From Theropithecus gelada (Eukaryota; Chordata; Mammalia; Primates; Cercopithecidae): DNA of 64,000 bases. Location of the stretch: contig NC_037673.1 of assembly GCF_003255815.1 (NCBI RefSeq), positions 155,605,639 through 155,669,638 on the forward strand. Reading direction: 5' to 3'. This document shows, piece after piece, positions 52,201 through 61,589 of this stretch (position 1 is its first letter; each line of letters starts with the position of its first letter). Position numbers and translations under genes: made by a program. The notes beneath the pieces were generated by a model. That model saw only the letters and a program-made list of their open reading frames with translations. It was not told the DNA's origin and searched no databases.

Positions 52201-55200
52201 TAGTCTGATTCCAAACATTGATGTATTTTAATTGCTCACTAAGACCAGATCATTCTTGCTCAACAACTATGTAGACAATTCACCAATGTCCAAACACTCC
52301 TTCATTGCTCTCAGCAATATAAGACAGAGAGAACAGACTATCTGTACAGTCATACGAGTTCAATAAATGCATCTCTACTAATATGTTCATTTTTAATGCT
52401 GTTCAAACATTCACATGGAAACAGCTCTAGCGTAAATATCCCCGAACAAATGGCTGTATATTATCCAGGAGGGAGCAGTTGGCCCGCCAGACTGGGGAAG
52501 TACTAGGCCATCTGGCTCCGGCAATCTCTCCAAAACCATCAGCTTTGTTTTCACCCCCAGACTCCAAACAACACATTTTCCACTGTGATGAGTTTACATT
52601 TTCCCAAACACAGGTCCTGATCATGCATAAAAATTCCAAACTTCTTCATTCCTCTATGTGCAAGGAAATTTAAATCACCTGCATTTTTGACATGTTACCA
52701 AAGGAGAGAGAAAGCTGTTGAAATATGGCCTCTGACTATAAACTTGCTGTGTCCTTTTTTGTTTGTTTATGTCCCCAAATATATGAAAGAACCTCTCTGC
52801 TGGCCTAGTGAATTCCTTGGGAACTTATTGATATACTGAAAATGTGTTTATCTACCAATGAAGAACCATGAACTGAAAGGATTGTTAATCAAATCTATGT
52901 AGCCATGGCAGGATATAATGAAACAATCAATAGGAAAAAAATACACTTGCATCAATAACTTAAAGTACTGGGAAGATCAAAACAAATATATAAAGAAGTC
53001 TAGCTGGGAAGAGAAACCTGATAACATTTCTGATGATTGTACCTTGGACCCCCCACCGTCCTGGGACCCTTTTCACAGTCTCCTCACTACATCACCTACT
53101 TTCAAATCCATACATACAAGGATTATGTGACTACGATCTTCTGCTTCTCAAACAAGCTTTTGTTTAGGGGAAGAGAGTGTTTTGTTTTGATAACAATACA
53201 ATTTGGTATCTTTTCTTTGAATTGTAAAATATCACTCTTTTAAAGCAAGATGGTAAGAGGGGAGATAAGCTAAACTTTAAAAAAAAACTATTTAAGATAA
53301 ACAACTCACTATAGCAATCACAGAATATAATCGTATTTCAAATACTACATGAAAATTTGACAGGATGCCCATTAAACCTCAGACCTCCCCCACTGGATTC
53401 ATTTGAGCTTCTGCAGTAGATATTGTTTCTGGATGCAACAGCCATAAACTTCTGGGTCCTACAGGGCATTCTGCATGCTCACTAATGGAATACCAAAAAC
53501 AGTAATGACACGAAAACAAACTATTTTTAGTCCAGCTAAACTTGGTTTTGAACAACCCTTCCCAAAAGCAAGCCTCTTATTTTCTAGTTGGTGGATGAAT
53601 TTTTAAAATATTATATCCCGTGTGCTTTACAATGAAGGCATAGGGATAAGGGATCTCAGATTCTTACATATTTATTTCTAATGAAGCTTCATCTTTCCTG
53701 GTAGAGTCCAAAAATTAAGAGTCATTACCCAAAATAGTCTAATGAGACACTTTGAAAAGGTGTGAAATACTGTGTCATACCAATACATCTTGGTTGATTG
53801 AGTACATTTCTTTTTTATCTCAATGCTGCTAATTCCACTCAAGATCAAGAACAGTCTATGGAAATGTAGAATGCACAAATAGTTTTAATTTTTGCTTGCC
53901 CGAAATTCCTTTTGCGTTTTAACCCCACTTTCTAGTCAAGGATATGAAATCACTCACATAAAGCTGCGTCTCTGATAGGAAAAATGTTATAATGAACAGG
54001 CAGCTAAGAAAAGACACTTGAACAGTGGCTAGGTATTCCTTCCACAATTGATGTTATCAGAACTTATCACACCAGAAATGTTTCATTCTGTACTCTAAAT
54101 AATTATCAAAATCCATAGTCTATGAGGAAGAATTTCACAGGAAAGAAATGTAATCATTTAATCAATCAGTTTATATCAAGACTTACATCTGATTTAAGGA
54201 GCCACTGTATATTAAACTAAAATCAAAGATTCAAGAAATTTTAAATCAGACTTGGTATTTAATTATGATAGAATAATTTCAAGTTAGATGAAGATTCACT
54301 GTTTTACTCATTAAGGCTAAATATAAATTATTTTTATGTCACACCTAGGGAAAGTTAAGCTTCTTCACGCTGATCTATCTGCTTTTTGGAGGCCATTGTA
54401 TTAACCCTGTAGACAAGAAGCTAACCTACTTCCAAAACTCTTGGAGCACATAATCAAAGAACAAGCAATTGGATAATGAGTAGGAACTGCCTTTCAAAGT
54501 GAAAGCTACAAAGAGGTGGTTATTTAAACAATTATTATGAGAGCACACAGGTATGCTTTGAGATATTTCTTTTCGTGATATTTTTTAGACTTAATTATTA
54601 AACCTTTTCTCAGGCCACTCCCCACCAAAATATATCACTGTATGCATTTATAATTTTGACTTTTACTGAGATGTCATATTATGGCAAATGACTTTCTCAT
54701 AAGTGCTATTATCGAAAATAAAACTAATCTTGTTCTTATTCCTCTCTCTCTCTCTTTCTGTCTCTCTTCCTCCCTCTTTCCTGATAGAATTTATGACACC
54801 AAGTGGTCAAAGAATGCCTTAAGCTGCAGTTCTTCTTAAGCTCTATGACCTTGTTAGTAAAATGATATTTGATGTATTGCCTTAAAAAAATCAAAAGACG
54901 ATTCTCCCCTCATTTTTATGAGAGTATAAAGTCAGTTCATCCCATAATGGGAAAATCAGTTAGTAGTGGCACTTTTTGACTAAAGAGACTTAAAATAAAA
55001 TTTTGAGGAGGTTTACATCAGAGAGCGATTAATCGCTTCAAACATGTCTTAATTCTGTGCTTCTTACAATTGTTCATTTCATAGTGCTACCTATAATTTA
55101 ATATTTCATTGGTCAATGTTGCACAAGCAGACAGGCCATATGCACTGATTTGTGTAGGTGTTCCTTTTATCTTTTACAAAGTAAATCCTAATAAATATAT

Positions 55201-56849
55201 AGAGAATATGTCTTAGAGTTCCTACTTTCCCCCTCTCCCTCCCAACTTTTTTTTTTTTTTTCCTGTAATGAGAATGGCAGGAAAAGATATCCAGGGTATC
55301 AAAAGCAATTTTTGAAAACAAAACTCCACTTAAGACATTTTTATTTTGACATCGCAAAAGAAAAAAAAATTATTAAAAATCAGGCTTTTGTGTTTCTGCC
55401 TTGGAAGGCAAAAAAAAAAAAAAAGGCAGTGTCCAAATGAAAGGGAATTATCCTATGTAATGATTAAATCCATTAAAGAAAATGAAATCAAGACCAAAAG
55501 TATAAATGGTGATTTACTCTGAGCAATCAACTGAGAAATAAACAGATTTTTAAGAAAGCCAAATATTTTAGGCAAATAACATGAAACAGATTTCAACCAA
55601 TATTTATTTTTATTTTAACAAATAGATTTCATACTCTTGTTTTCTACTTGTGTCACACTGAAATATGAACGTGGTCATCAAAAATAGCTGTTATTAAATT
55701 GGTTCTTGAATATTAGATTTTTTAAACGCCCAACAGCTTATTAATGTGGCATTTCTACCACATATTTAAGCGTGCTGTATCTAAAAACAATTTTTAAATA
55801 TGCATATATACCCTAATTTGAAACTTTCTTAGCCAATATCTATGAAAGAAGATCATTTCTCTTATTTTAAAGGAAACATTCTAAAATCACAATCAAGTAA
55901 ATAAATTCTAATCCTCTTGCTAAATTGCTGGTTAGTACACAATGGATAACTTTTTCTTTGTTCTGATTTCTTTCCCCCACCCAATAAAACTGTCTTCTTT
56001 TTTCTGCTACTAACTCTTCCAACTACCTAACCAGCTACTTAATTCTGAAACTAAACTTTTTCTTAAAATTAAGAAGAAGGGGAAAAAGCTCCTGTGCCTC
56101 ATTAAAACGTCAGGCCTCTTTTCTGACTCGGCTCATAATTGTATCTTTTAAACCATAACTCAACCTTAATGTATACTGCTTGACACCCGCGTGTTGGAAG
56201 CTTAAGAAAATGCCGTCTATGTACCTTTAAGACCACAAGCTCACTCATGCTGCCTGGCTTCCTGCCAAACTTGGAGGCAAAAGCAGGAGGGTTTTTGCAA
56301 AATATCCTCTAACAATTGTCGCTCCCTCTTTCAACACTACCTTCACCATCATTCCCTTTGAAAACAAATCTGCAGAATGGTCATCTGCGCTCTCAGCCCA
56401 TCTCATCATTCCTGGGGAAGCCGCCTCTGCCACCCCTCCTCCGCCCCCGCAGGCCCTCGCCCCTCTGCCTCCTGGGGAGGCCTGGCTAGTTTGGGTTTCA
56501 GAGGTTCAGCCCACTCCGCACCAGGGTCCCTGGGCACCTTTTGCGCCCTTTGGGGCTCCCTGGCCGGGTCAGAGGAAGTTCAGCCCTTAATCTCGCCACT
56601 CAGCACCCTGCAGTCTTAATTCACAAGGCCCGAGTTCCCTTGGAGGGACGGCGCCGTCGAGCCCTCATCCCCACGCGGCGGTACAAGCGCATGAATGGAC
56701 ACTGGAAGGCGGTGCGAGTGTGGTCTGAGCCGCCCCCGCTGGCTTTTAGAGTTAGAGTCCCAGCCCTCCTGTGGTGGAGCAACTAGCTTCTTGACTGTCC
56801 TGAATTTTGTGACCTAGAGACCCCCGTGGCCCAAAATTAAGAAACTTAC

Positions 56850-56905
56850 TTGTTTTGTCATGGAGTCAATGAGGCGCACGTAGAAATCCTGCTCCGTCCT
56901 TATCC
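56850..56905 (-). CDS. EBF1: EBF1 coding exon 4 (rest of codon 119 to residue 137)
   Basis: This 56-base microexon lies between acceptor TTCCAACCCTAG|GG and donor ACAAAACAA|GTAAGT. The first two bases complete Gly119, and the rest encodes IRTEQDFYVRLIDSMTKQ, part of the DNA-binding domain. IRTEQDFY is the EBF1 form (EBF3 has VRTEQDLY). A long pyrimidine-rich stretch precedes the acceptor and the donor matches consensus well, which would help recognition of so short an exon before a 10.7-kb intron. Confidence 0.96.
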
Positions 56906-57574
56906 CTAGGGTTGGAAATGAGGGAAGGGAGCAGAATTAAGTGAGAGGCAATGAAGGGTGGGTGGACAATAACTAAACAACAAAAAAATAACAACGAAAC
57001 CCCCAAACATATCACAAAAGGGGCTCCAAGGCTGATTGGAACTTCCACTGTCCTGGAAAATACAGCCAGGATCTCCCTTCCCCAGAGGGAGTTGCTGAGA
57101 GGTGCTGCCGATCTAGCCTTAGCGCTCCCGGAAGCCAGACCCCAAGGTCTGCAGCTGGGACTGGGATGGGGGTACTCCGACTTGTCTATTCTCACAAGAG
57201 TCCCTCTGCTCTCGCCTGCAGCCTTCAAGGCCATGACCCTTCCTAGCCCCTAAACTCAAGGGGACTTGGGCCTGGAGCCTGGGTCAAGCCAAAGGAACAG
57301 GCCTCAGGATAGGGGAGGAAGAATGAAAGTGGCTCAAGGATGGATGAGGCACTACACCTGGCCCCAGGTAAAAGCGAGACCGGTAAGGCTCTTGGGCCAC
57401 TCGGAGCCTCCTCAGGTGAAACCTCCTAGGGCGAAATTTAGGAGAGGCTGGTTCACCTCGAATAAGGCGGGTGACTGACCTTCGCTGGAGGATTTCGTCC
57501 ACCTGGAGCTCCCTGTGCCCCCTGCCCAGACCCGGAGCCCCAGGGTGAGGGCACAGACCCGCCCCGGGACTCAC
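56906..57574 (-). other. EBF1: EBF1 intron 3 (669 bases)
   Basis: Short, fairly GC-rich intron between donor GTGAGT and acceptor ACCCTAG, with a pyrimidine-rich 3' end in sense orientation. No repeat or second exon was recognised. Confidence 0.9.
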
Positions 57575-57638
57575 CATTGCTGTAGAGAAGCTGAAGCCGG
57601 TAGTGAATTCCGTTATTGGTCTTTTCGCTGTTGGCTTC
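57575..57638 (-). CDS. EBF1: EBF1 coding exon 3 (residues 98-118 and first base of codon 119)
   Basis: The acceptor GCAACCCAG|GAAGCC and donor AGCAATG|GTGAGT bound 64 bases encoding EANSEKTNNGIHYRLQLLYS plus N and the first base of Gly119. It continues the DNA-binding domain. The acceptor has an interrupted pyrimidine tract; the richer stretch of C and T lies about 20-40 bases further upstream. The exon is flanked by two short introns of 669 and 567 bases, so exons 2-4 form a tight cluster within about 1.5 kb. EANSEK is the EBF1 spelling; EBF3 reads EPNNEK. Confidence 0.96.
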
Positions 57639-58205
57639 CTGGGTTGCATCAGGACGCAAAGACACAAGAGATGCAGGAGAGAGGTCTGCGTGAGCGAGTG
57701 GACCAACTTTCGAGGCAACTTTCCCCCAGCCGGGACCCCCGCTGGCCAGTCTGCCAGCCACGGTAGCAGCAGAAATTGCGGCCAATTGTGATCCCTCCTC
57801 CGCCCCCCCTTTCCTGACTGCTCCCACTCTCCCAAAAGAAAATTCCGTCGGGCACACACAGGCGATTCTCTTCCCAGGGCCTAGGGGCTAGTGCCCGGGC
57901 CACCAGAGGCAGGCGGTGCATGATCTGGTAGTGGATGGCGGGTTCATCCCGGGTGCCCAAGGCTGTGGATTGTAGAGCCAGGCTTGTCTCTCTCTAGCTC
58001 TGGGGGCTCTGTGCGAACTTTTTTGGAGCAGGAGCCAGTGGACCAAGACCCTGGGTTCGTCCGGGATGGGAAGTGGCTTGGGGACCCCCACACAGAAGTG
58101 TGTTATGGATGCTTTGCACTCAAGGAAGGGCGCACCGCCCAAGGCTCCTGGGCCTGCTCCCGAGCCGAGCCGGGGACGAGGGGCGACAGCGCTGCGCCCA
58201 CTTAC
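57639..58205 (-). other. EBF1: EBF1 intron 2 (567 bases)
   Basis: Short, GC-rich intron between donor GTAAGT and acceptor CACCCAG-type sequence. No repeat was recognised. Overlapping open frames here are extensions of exons 2 and 3 past their splice sites. Confidence 0.9.
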
Positions 58206-58362
58206 TTTTTCCTTCTCCACGAACCCCACAAACGCTGTCCTCTCGATCTCCACGGGCTGGCCCTGTCTGTCGTAGAGGGCCAGGACGAAGTGGAAGAAGT
58301 TGGATTTCCGCAGATTGGAAGGTGGCTGCTTCTCAAAGTGAGCCCGGGCCAGACCCACCCCG
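58206..58362 (-). CDS. EBF1: EBF1 coding exon 2 (rest of codon 45 to residue 97; start of DNA-binding domain)
   Basis: The acceptor GGCCGCAG|CGGGG at 58363/58362 and the donor GAAAAA|GTAAGT at 58206/58205 give 157 bases. The translation runs GVGLARAHFEKQ, then PPSNLRKSNFFHFVLALYD, then RQGQPVEIERTAFVGFVEKEK. This is the first part of the COE DNA-binding domain, which has a Rel-like fold. By counting, the arginine in SNLRKSN is residue 63, reported in the EBF1 literature as essential for DNA contact. The spelling GFVEKEK, rather than DFVEKEK, favours EBF1 over EBF3. Phase is 2 at the start and 0 at the end. Confidence 0.97.
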
Positions 58363-59159
58363 CTGCGGCCAAAGACGCAGAGTTAGATGGCTAAACCGAA
58401 CGCCGACCCGCGCCCCTTGTCACCCTGTACACACACTCGAACCCTCAAACACCCACCTCCTCTTCCCCCAAAATATCCAGTGGGCGCTCTTCACGCCCCT
58501 TCAGGCGACATAGACCCAGCTGACGACGGGACACACATGTCCCCTCTTGTTCTGGTCCTCTCCGCCAAGGACGGGTGAGTCCTCAGAACTCGCTGAAGAA
58601 GTGTGAAAGTTTTGTTTGGATTTTGCGCGCGAGATGAAACGCTATAAGCATTTACTCCTACCTGACACGCGCTGCGTGGGGAGAAAGAAAAGTGGCGGTG
58701 GATGAAGTGAACACACCTTCGCAGAATAGAACCCACAGTTCTATTCCGGCACCCCGCGAATCTCACGTCTCAGCTAGCAAGGCAGGTGGGAATGGATGGA
58801 AAACACGCTCGGCGTCTCGCCGCAGCAGCCACCCTCCAGGAACCCCTCGCGCTCCGGCCAACTGCGAGTGCCTGGCCTTGGGAAGCCACATCCCCCCACC
58901 ACCAAAAAGCATGTGGAGAAGGGTCCGAGGGCGGGGCTCAGAACTGTCGAGGGTGGTCGCTGTGAAAAAGGGAAGAGGGCTGTTTTCTTAAAGACCTGTC
59001 CTAACAAAGTTTCGCTGTACCGCAGAAATCCTCATACTCATTCCAGAAATCCTAAAGGCCGGGGCTGCTGGCTCAGTGCGCCGGCCGACGACAGGAGGCT
59101 GGAGCGCCTGGGGCGCCAGGCGGCCGCTGACAGCCGGACTTGCCCAACACAAGCGCGCA

Positions 59160-59217
59160 CAGGCACACACATACACATACACATACACGAACACACACGA
59201 GCGCCCCGCGCACACAC
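59160..59217. repeat. (CA/CATA)n tract in intron 1
   Basis: Repeated ACACATAC units followed by CGAACACACACGAGCG, a low-complexity CA-rich run. Confidence 0.85.
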
Positions 59218-59689
59218 TTTCACTTCCAGCCCAGTTACCCAATTCACTCTCACTACCACCCACCCTCATCCTAATACTCAGTAGGGATGGGAACAGTGTT
59301 AGGGACACTTGTCCCCAGCCCAGGGAAACTGGAGATGATGTAATTAGTCATCTTCCTTCTTCCCCTTCCGCACTCTGAGTCCGATAAGGCCTGGGGCCAC
59401 CAGATCTCCCACTGTCCCAAGCTCAGCTGGTGGCTTAAGGGTGGGGAAAAGGCCATTTTTCACTTGGGACCAGGAGCCTGGGAAAGGGCCTTGGGTGTGC
59501 CCAGGAAAGTTCCCTCAGGTCAACCTCCAAGGGCAATGCCTTCAGGACACACGGTCTAGTGTCTAGGGAGCTGCGAGTGAGAGAGGGGCTGGAAGAGGCC
59601 ATGGTGACAGGGGGTGGAGAAGACTTTTAGGAGATGTCAGAATTAAAGTTGGGAGTTGCTATTCTACCGGTAGACTGAGAAAAACTGAA

Positions 59690-60240
59690 AGTCAGAGAGG
59701 GAGGGAAGGAGAACCAGATAGCAGAAATAAGAGAAGACTCAGGGGAGAAATGGGACGAGAAAACAGGAGGGACAGAGAGGTAAGGAAAGGAGAAAGAGGA
59801 GAAAGGAGGGAAGCTGAAGAAAGAAGAGAAAGAAAAGGGAGAGAGGGAGGAAGGGAGGAAGAGAGTGAGGGAGGAATTAAGGGAAGGTGGGGGAAAGAAA
59901 CGAGAGAAGGAAATGAAAGAAAGAAGAGAAGAAAGAAAAGAAGGCAGGAAGAGAGAGAGGAAAGAAGGAAGAACGAAAGAAATGGAAGGAGGGAAGAGAA
60001 GAAGGAGAAGAGAAGAAAATAAAGGAGAGAAGAAAGGAAAGAGGGAAGAAAGAGAAAAGAAGGGCAGGAAGATAAAAGGGAAAGAAAAAGGAAAAAGAAA
60101 AGAAGGAAAGAAAAAAGAAAAGAGAAAGAAAGAAAAGGAAAGAAAAAGAAAGAAAGAGGAAAAAAGAAAGAAAGAGGAAAAAAAGAAACAGGGAAAGGAA
60201 GAAAGAAAGAAGGGAAAGAAGAAAAGACAGCCGGCCGGAA
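59690..60240. repeat. 550-bp purine-rich (GA/GAAA/GGA) tract in intron 1
   Basis: Nearly all A and G on the plus strand, with only scattered pyrimidines, so the EBF1 sense RNA would be C/U-rich here. It lies about 340 bases downstream of exon 1. Long Ser/Phe/Pro or Arg/Glu/Lys frames across it are products of composition. Such tracts can adopt triplex (H-DNA) structure. Confidence 0.95.
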
Positions 60241-60359
60241 AAGAAAGAGCAATCACATAGAAACATAAAACACAGATATCCAACATGCTGTGTCGAGACG
60301 CCTCTTCTGGGTTAAAACAAAATGAAAACAGTCACAGACGAGGCAGGGGAAAGTGCTGG

Positions 60360-60660
60360 CAAAGCGTGGGCTCCTCGCAGACAGCTCCGGGTCCTCCGGC
60401 CGGCCGCAGGCGACGAAGGCACAGCGGCTGGGGAGCTCGGAGCCCCGGCGGAGAGCGGTGCGCAGCGGCTGCGGACGCACCCCACGGCCCGGCCCCGCGG
60501 CGGCAGCTGCCGCTGCCGCCGCCGCCTCCCGGCTCTCCCGCTCGCGGCTCACCTCGGCCGCAGTCCCCGCGCGGTACCCACCTCTGCGCCGCCGTGTTGG
60601 CGTCCAGCACCCCGGCGCCCTGCATCCACGTCCGCACCGCGTTCATGCCGCTGCCCAGCG
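60360..60660. promoter_or_regulatory. CpG-dense pocket around exon 1 and its splice donor
   Basis: GC-rich sequence continues from exon 1 about 220 bases into intron 1. It includes clustered GCC/GGC triplets at 60498-60530 and a 14-bp perfect palindrome GCGGCAGCTGCCGC at 60500-60513 centred on the E-box CAGCTG. It is separated from the main CpG island by the A/T-rich leader. It may be a secondary promoter-associated CpG patch or an E-protein site; this is inference from composition. Confidence 0.5.
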
Positions 60661-60715
60661 GCTCTTCCTTCATGCTGCTTCCACTCCGTTGGATGCTTTC
60701 CTGAATCCCAAACAT
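60582..60715 (-). CDS. EBF1: EBF1 coding exon 1 (residues 1-44 and two bases of codon 45)
   Basis: This exon encodes the N-terminus, starting MFGIQESIQRSGSSMKEEPL and ending in DANTAAQ. The donor is CAGAG|GTGGGT at 60582/60581, so the last two bases (AG) complete Ser45 with exon 2. I chose the ATG at 60713-60715 because it matches the known EBF1 start and an in-frame TAA lies 48 bases upstream at 60764-60766, with no other ATG between. Its context is poor (T at -3, T at +4). A second in-frame ATG, codon 15 at 60671-60673, has A at -3. As I recall, distal- and proximal-promoter isoforms of mouse Ebf1 differ by 14 N-terminal residues, which matches this pair. EBF3 differs at several of these positions. 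Confidence 0.96.
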
Positions 60716-61029
60716 GAAAACAACCTTTTCTTGTGGAAAATCTCCTCCCCCTTGAAAAAAAATTTAAAAAAAAAAAAAAGAAAAGAAAGAAAAAGAAAAG
60801 AAACAAAAACGCCAACCAGAGATTTTTTTTTTCTCGGACGATGAACTCGCACTTAGAAGATCAAGGCGGGCTGGAAAGCAAATTTGTAAAAAATGTAAAC
60901 CTCTGCTCAAAACTGAGCGATAACCCGAAAAAAAGAAGAAAGGGAAAATCCAACGAAAAGACCAAAATAATAAAATTAGAGATGTATGCTTGGCTGTTGG
61001 GGGTTGTTTGGTTGGTTGATTTTTGGTTT

Positions 61030-61077
61030 GGGTGCTTTTTTTTTTTTTTGCTTTTTTTTTTTTTTTTTTTTTTTTTT
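61030..61077. repeat. Poly-T runs in the EBF1 leader (A on the sense strand)
   Basis: T runs of about 15 and 30 bases separated by a GC. On the EBF1 sense strand this is an A-rich tract. Confidence 0.9.
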
Positions 61078-61156
61078 GTAATGATCACAGGCCGGTGGAG
61101 GACAGGAGGGGCTGGAGTTTCCTTTTGTAGAGGTACCTTCACTTGAAGAAGCAGGA

Positions 61157-61190
61157 AGAAAAAAAAAAAAGAAAAAAAAAAAAAAAAAAA
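61157..61190. repeat. Poly-A runs in the EBF1 leader (T on the sense strand)
   Basis: A runs of 12 and 19 separated by a G, giving a U-rich tract in any sense RNA, about 80 bases upstream of the complementary A tract. Confidence 0.9.
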
Positions 61191-61203
61191 CCCTGATGGC
61201 AAT

Positions 61204-61257
61204 TTAAGAAACAATAGACTCAACTCGCGCTGCCGGCTTTGCTACTTCAAGTGTCAT
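61204..61257 (-). other. Candidate upstream ORF of 17 codons in the EBF1 leader
   Basis: An ATG at 61255-61257 with A at -3 opens a 17-codon frame, MTLEVAKPAARVESIVS, that stops at 61204. It lies about 540 bases upstream of the EBF1 start codon. If the transcript begins at the promoter motifs near 61.6 kb, ribosomes would meet this ATG first. The peptide resembles nothing I know. It is only relevant if the transcript start is upstream of it, which the sequence cannot show. Confidence 0.3.
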
Positions 61258-61389
61258 TTTCCACAACCAGGCAAGTTTTTTCCTCTCTCTCTCTTTTTTT
61301 TTCCTCCTTCTCTCCCAACCAAAGATGTTTCTTTCCTTTGCGTGTAGATGAGGAGGACGCTGGTTGCCGTAGACAGATACACCAGAGAG

Positions 61390-61475
61390 GGTGGGGGGAA
61401 GGGGAGAGAGGGAGAGAGGAAAGGGGGGGAGGGAAAGAGAGATAGAGAGAGAGGAGAGGGAGAAAGAGAGAGGGG
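61390..61475. repeat. GA-rich tract in the EBF1 leader
   Basis: GGGGAGAGAGG and GATAGAGAGAGAGG units on the plus strand, CT-rich on the sense strand. Confidence 0.85.
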
Positions 61476-61589
61476 TGGACCCTGCTGGATGGAGATTCTG
61501 TTTTCTCCTTGCTAAAATAGAAGTGATTTGCAGGCTTTCCCTATGGAATCCAGTTTGACTCTCCCCAGAGCTAAACACAGGCACACTAA

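Larger units (their letters stand above)
46164..56849 (-). other. EBF1: EBF1 intron 4 (10,686 bases)
   Basis: AT-rich intron with no Alu. Recognised contents are an old L1 fragment (47.48-48.29 kb), a TA-rich microsatellite (48.67-48.74 kb), a GGAA-type purine tract (51.0-51.17 kb), a MIR (52.07-52.20 kb), short A or T runs near 55.25 and 55.4 kb, and a CT run near 54.74 kb. The remaining stretches, including 53-56 kb, show no gene or repeat I can name. From about 56.38 kb to exon 4 the sequence becomes GC-rich. Confidence 0.9.
58363..60581 (-). other. EBF1: EBF1 intron 1 (2,219 bases)
   Basis: Bounded by the exon 1 donor GTGGGT and the exon 2 acceptor CCGCAG. The half nearest exon 2 is GC-rich with scattered CpGs. 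It also holds a CA-rich run at 59160-59217 and the long purine tract at 59690-60240. Several open frames cover this DNA, but none shows a recognisable domain. Confidence 0.9.

Noticed and set aside
57284..57859. 191-codon minus-strand frame overlapping exon 3
   Set aside because: It is not in the EBF1 reading frame and continues through the splice sites of exon 3. It is a shadow of GC-rich coding and intron sequence.
59627..60286. 219-codon minus-strand frame rich in Ser, Phe and Pro, and overlapping Lys/Glu/Arg frames on the plus strand
   Set aside because: They are translations of the purine-rich low-complexity tract in intron 1. There is no domain and no splice or promoter context.
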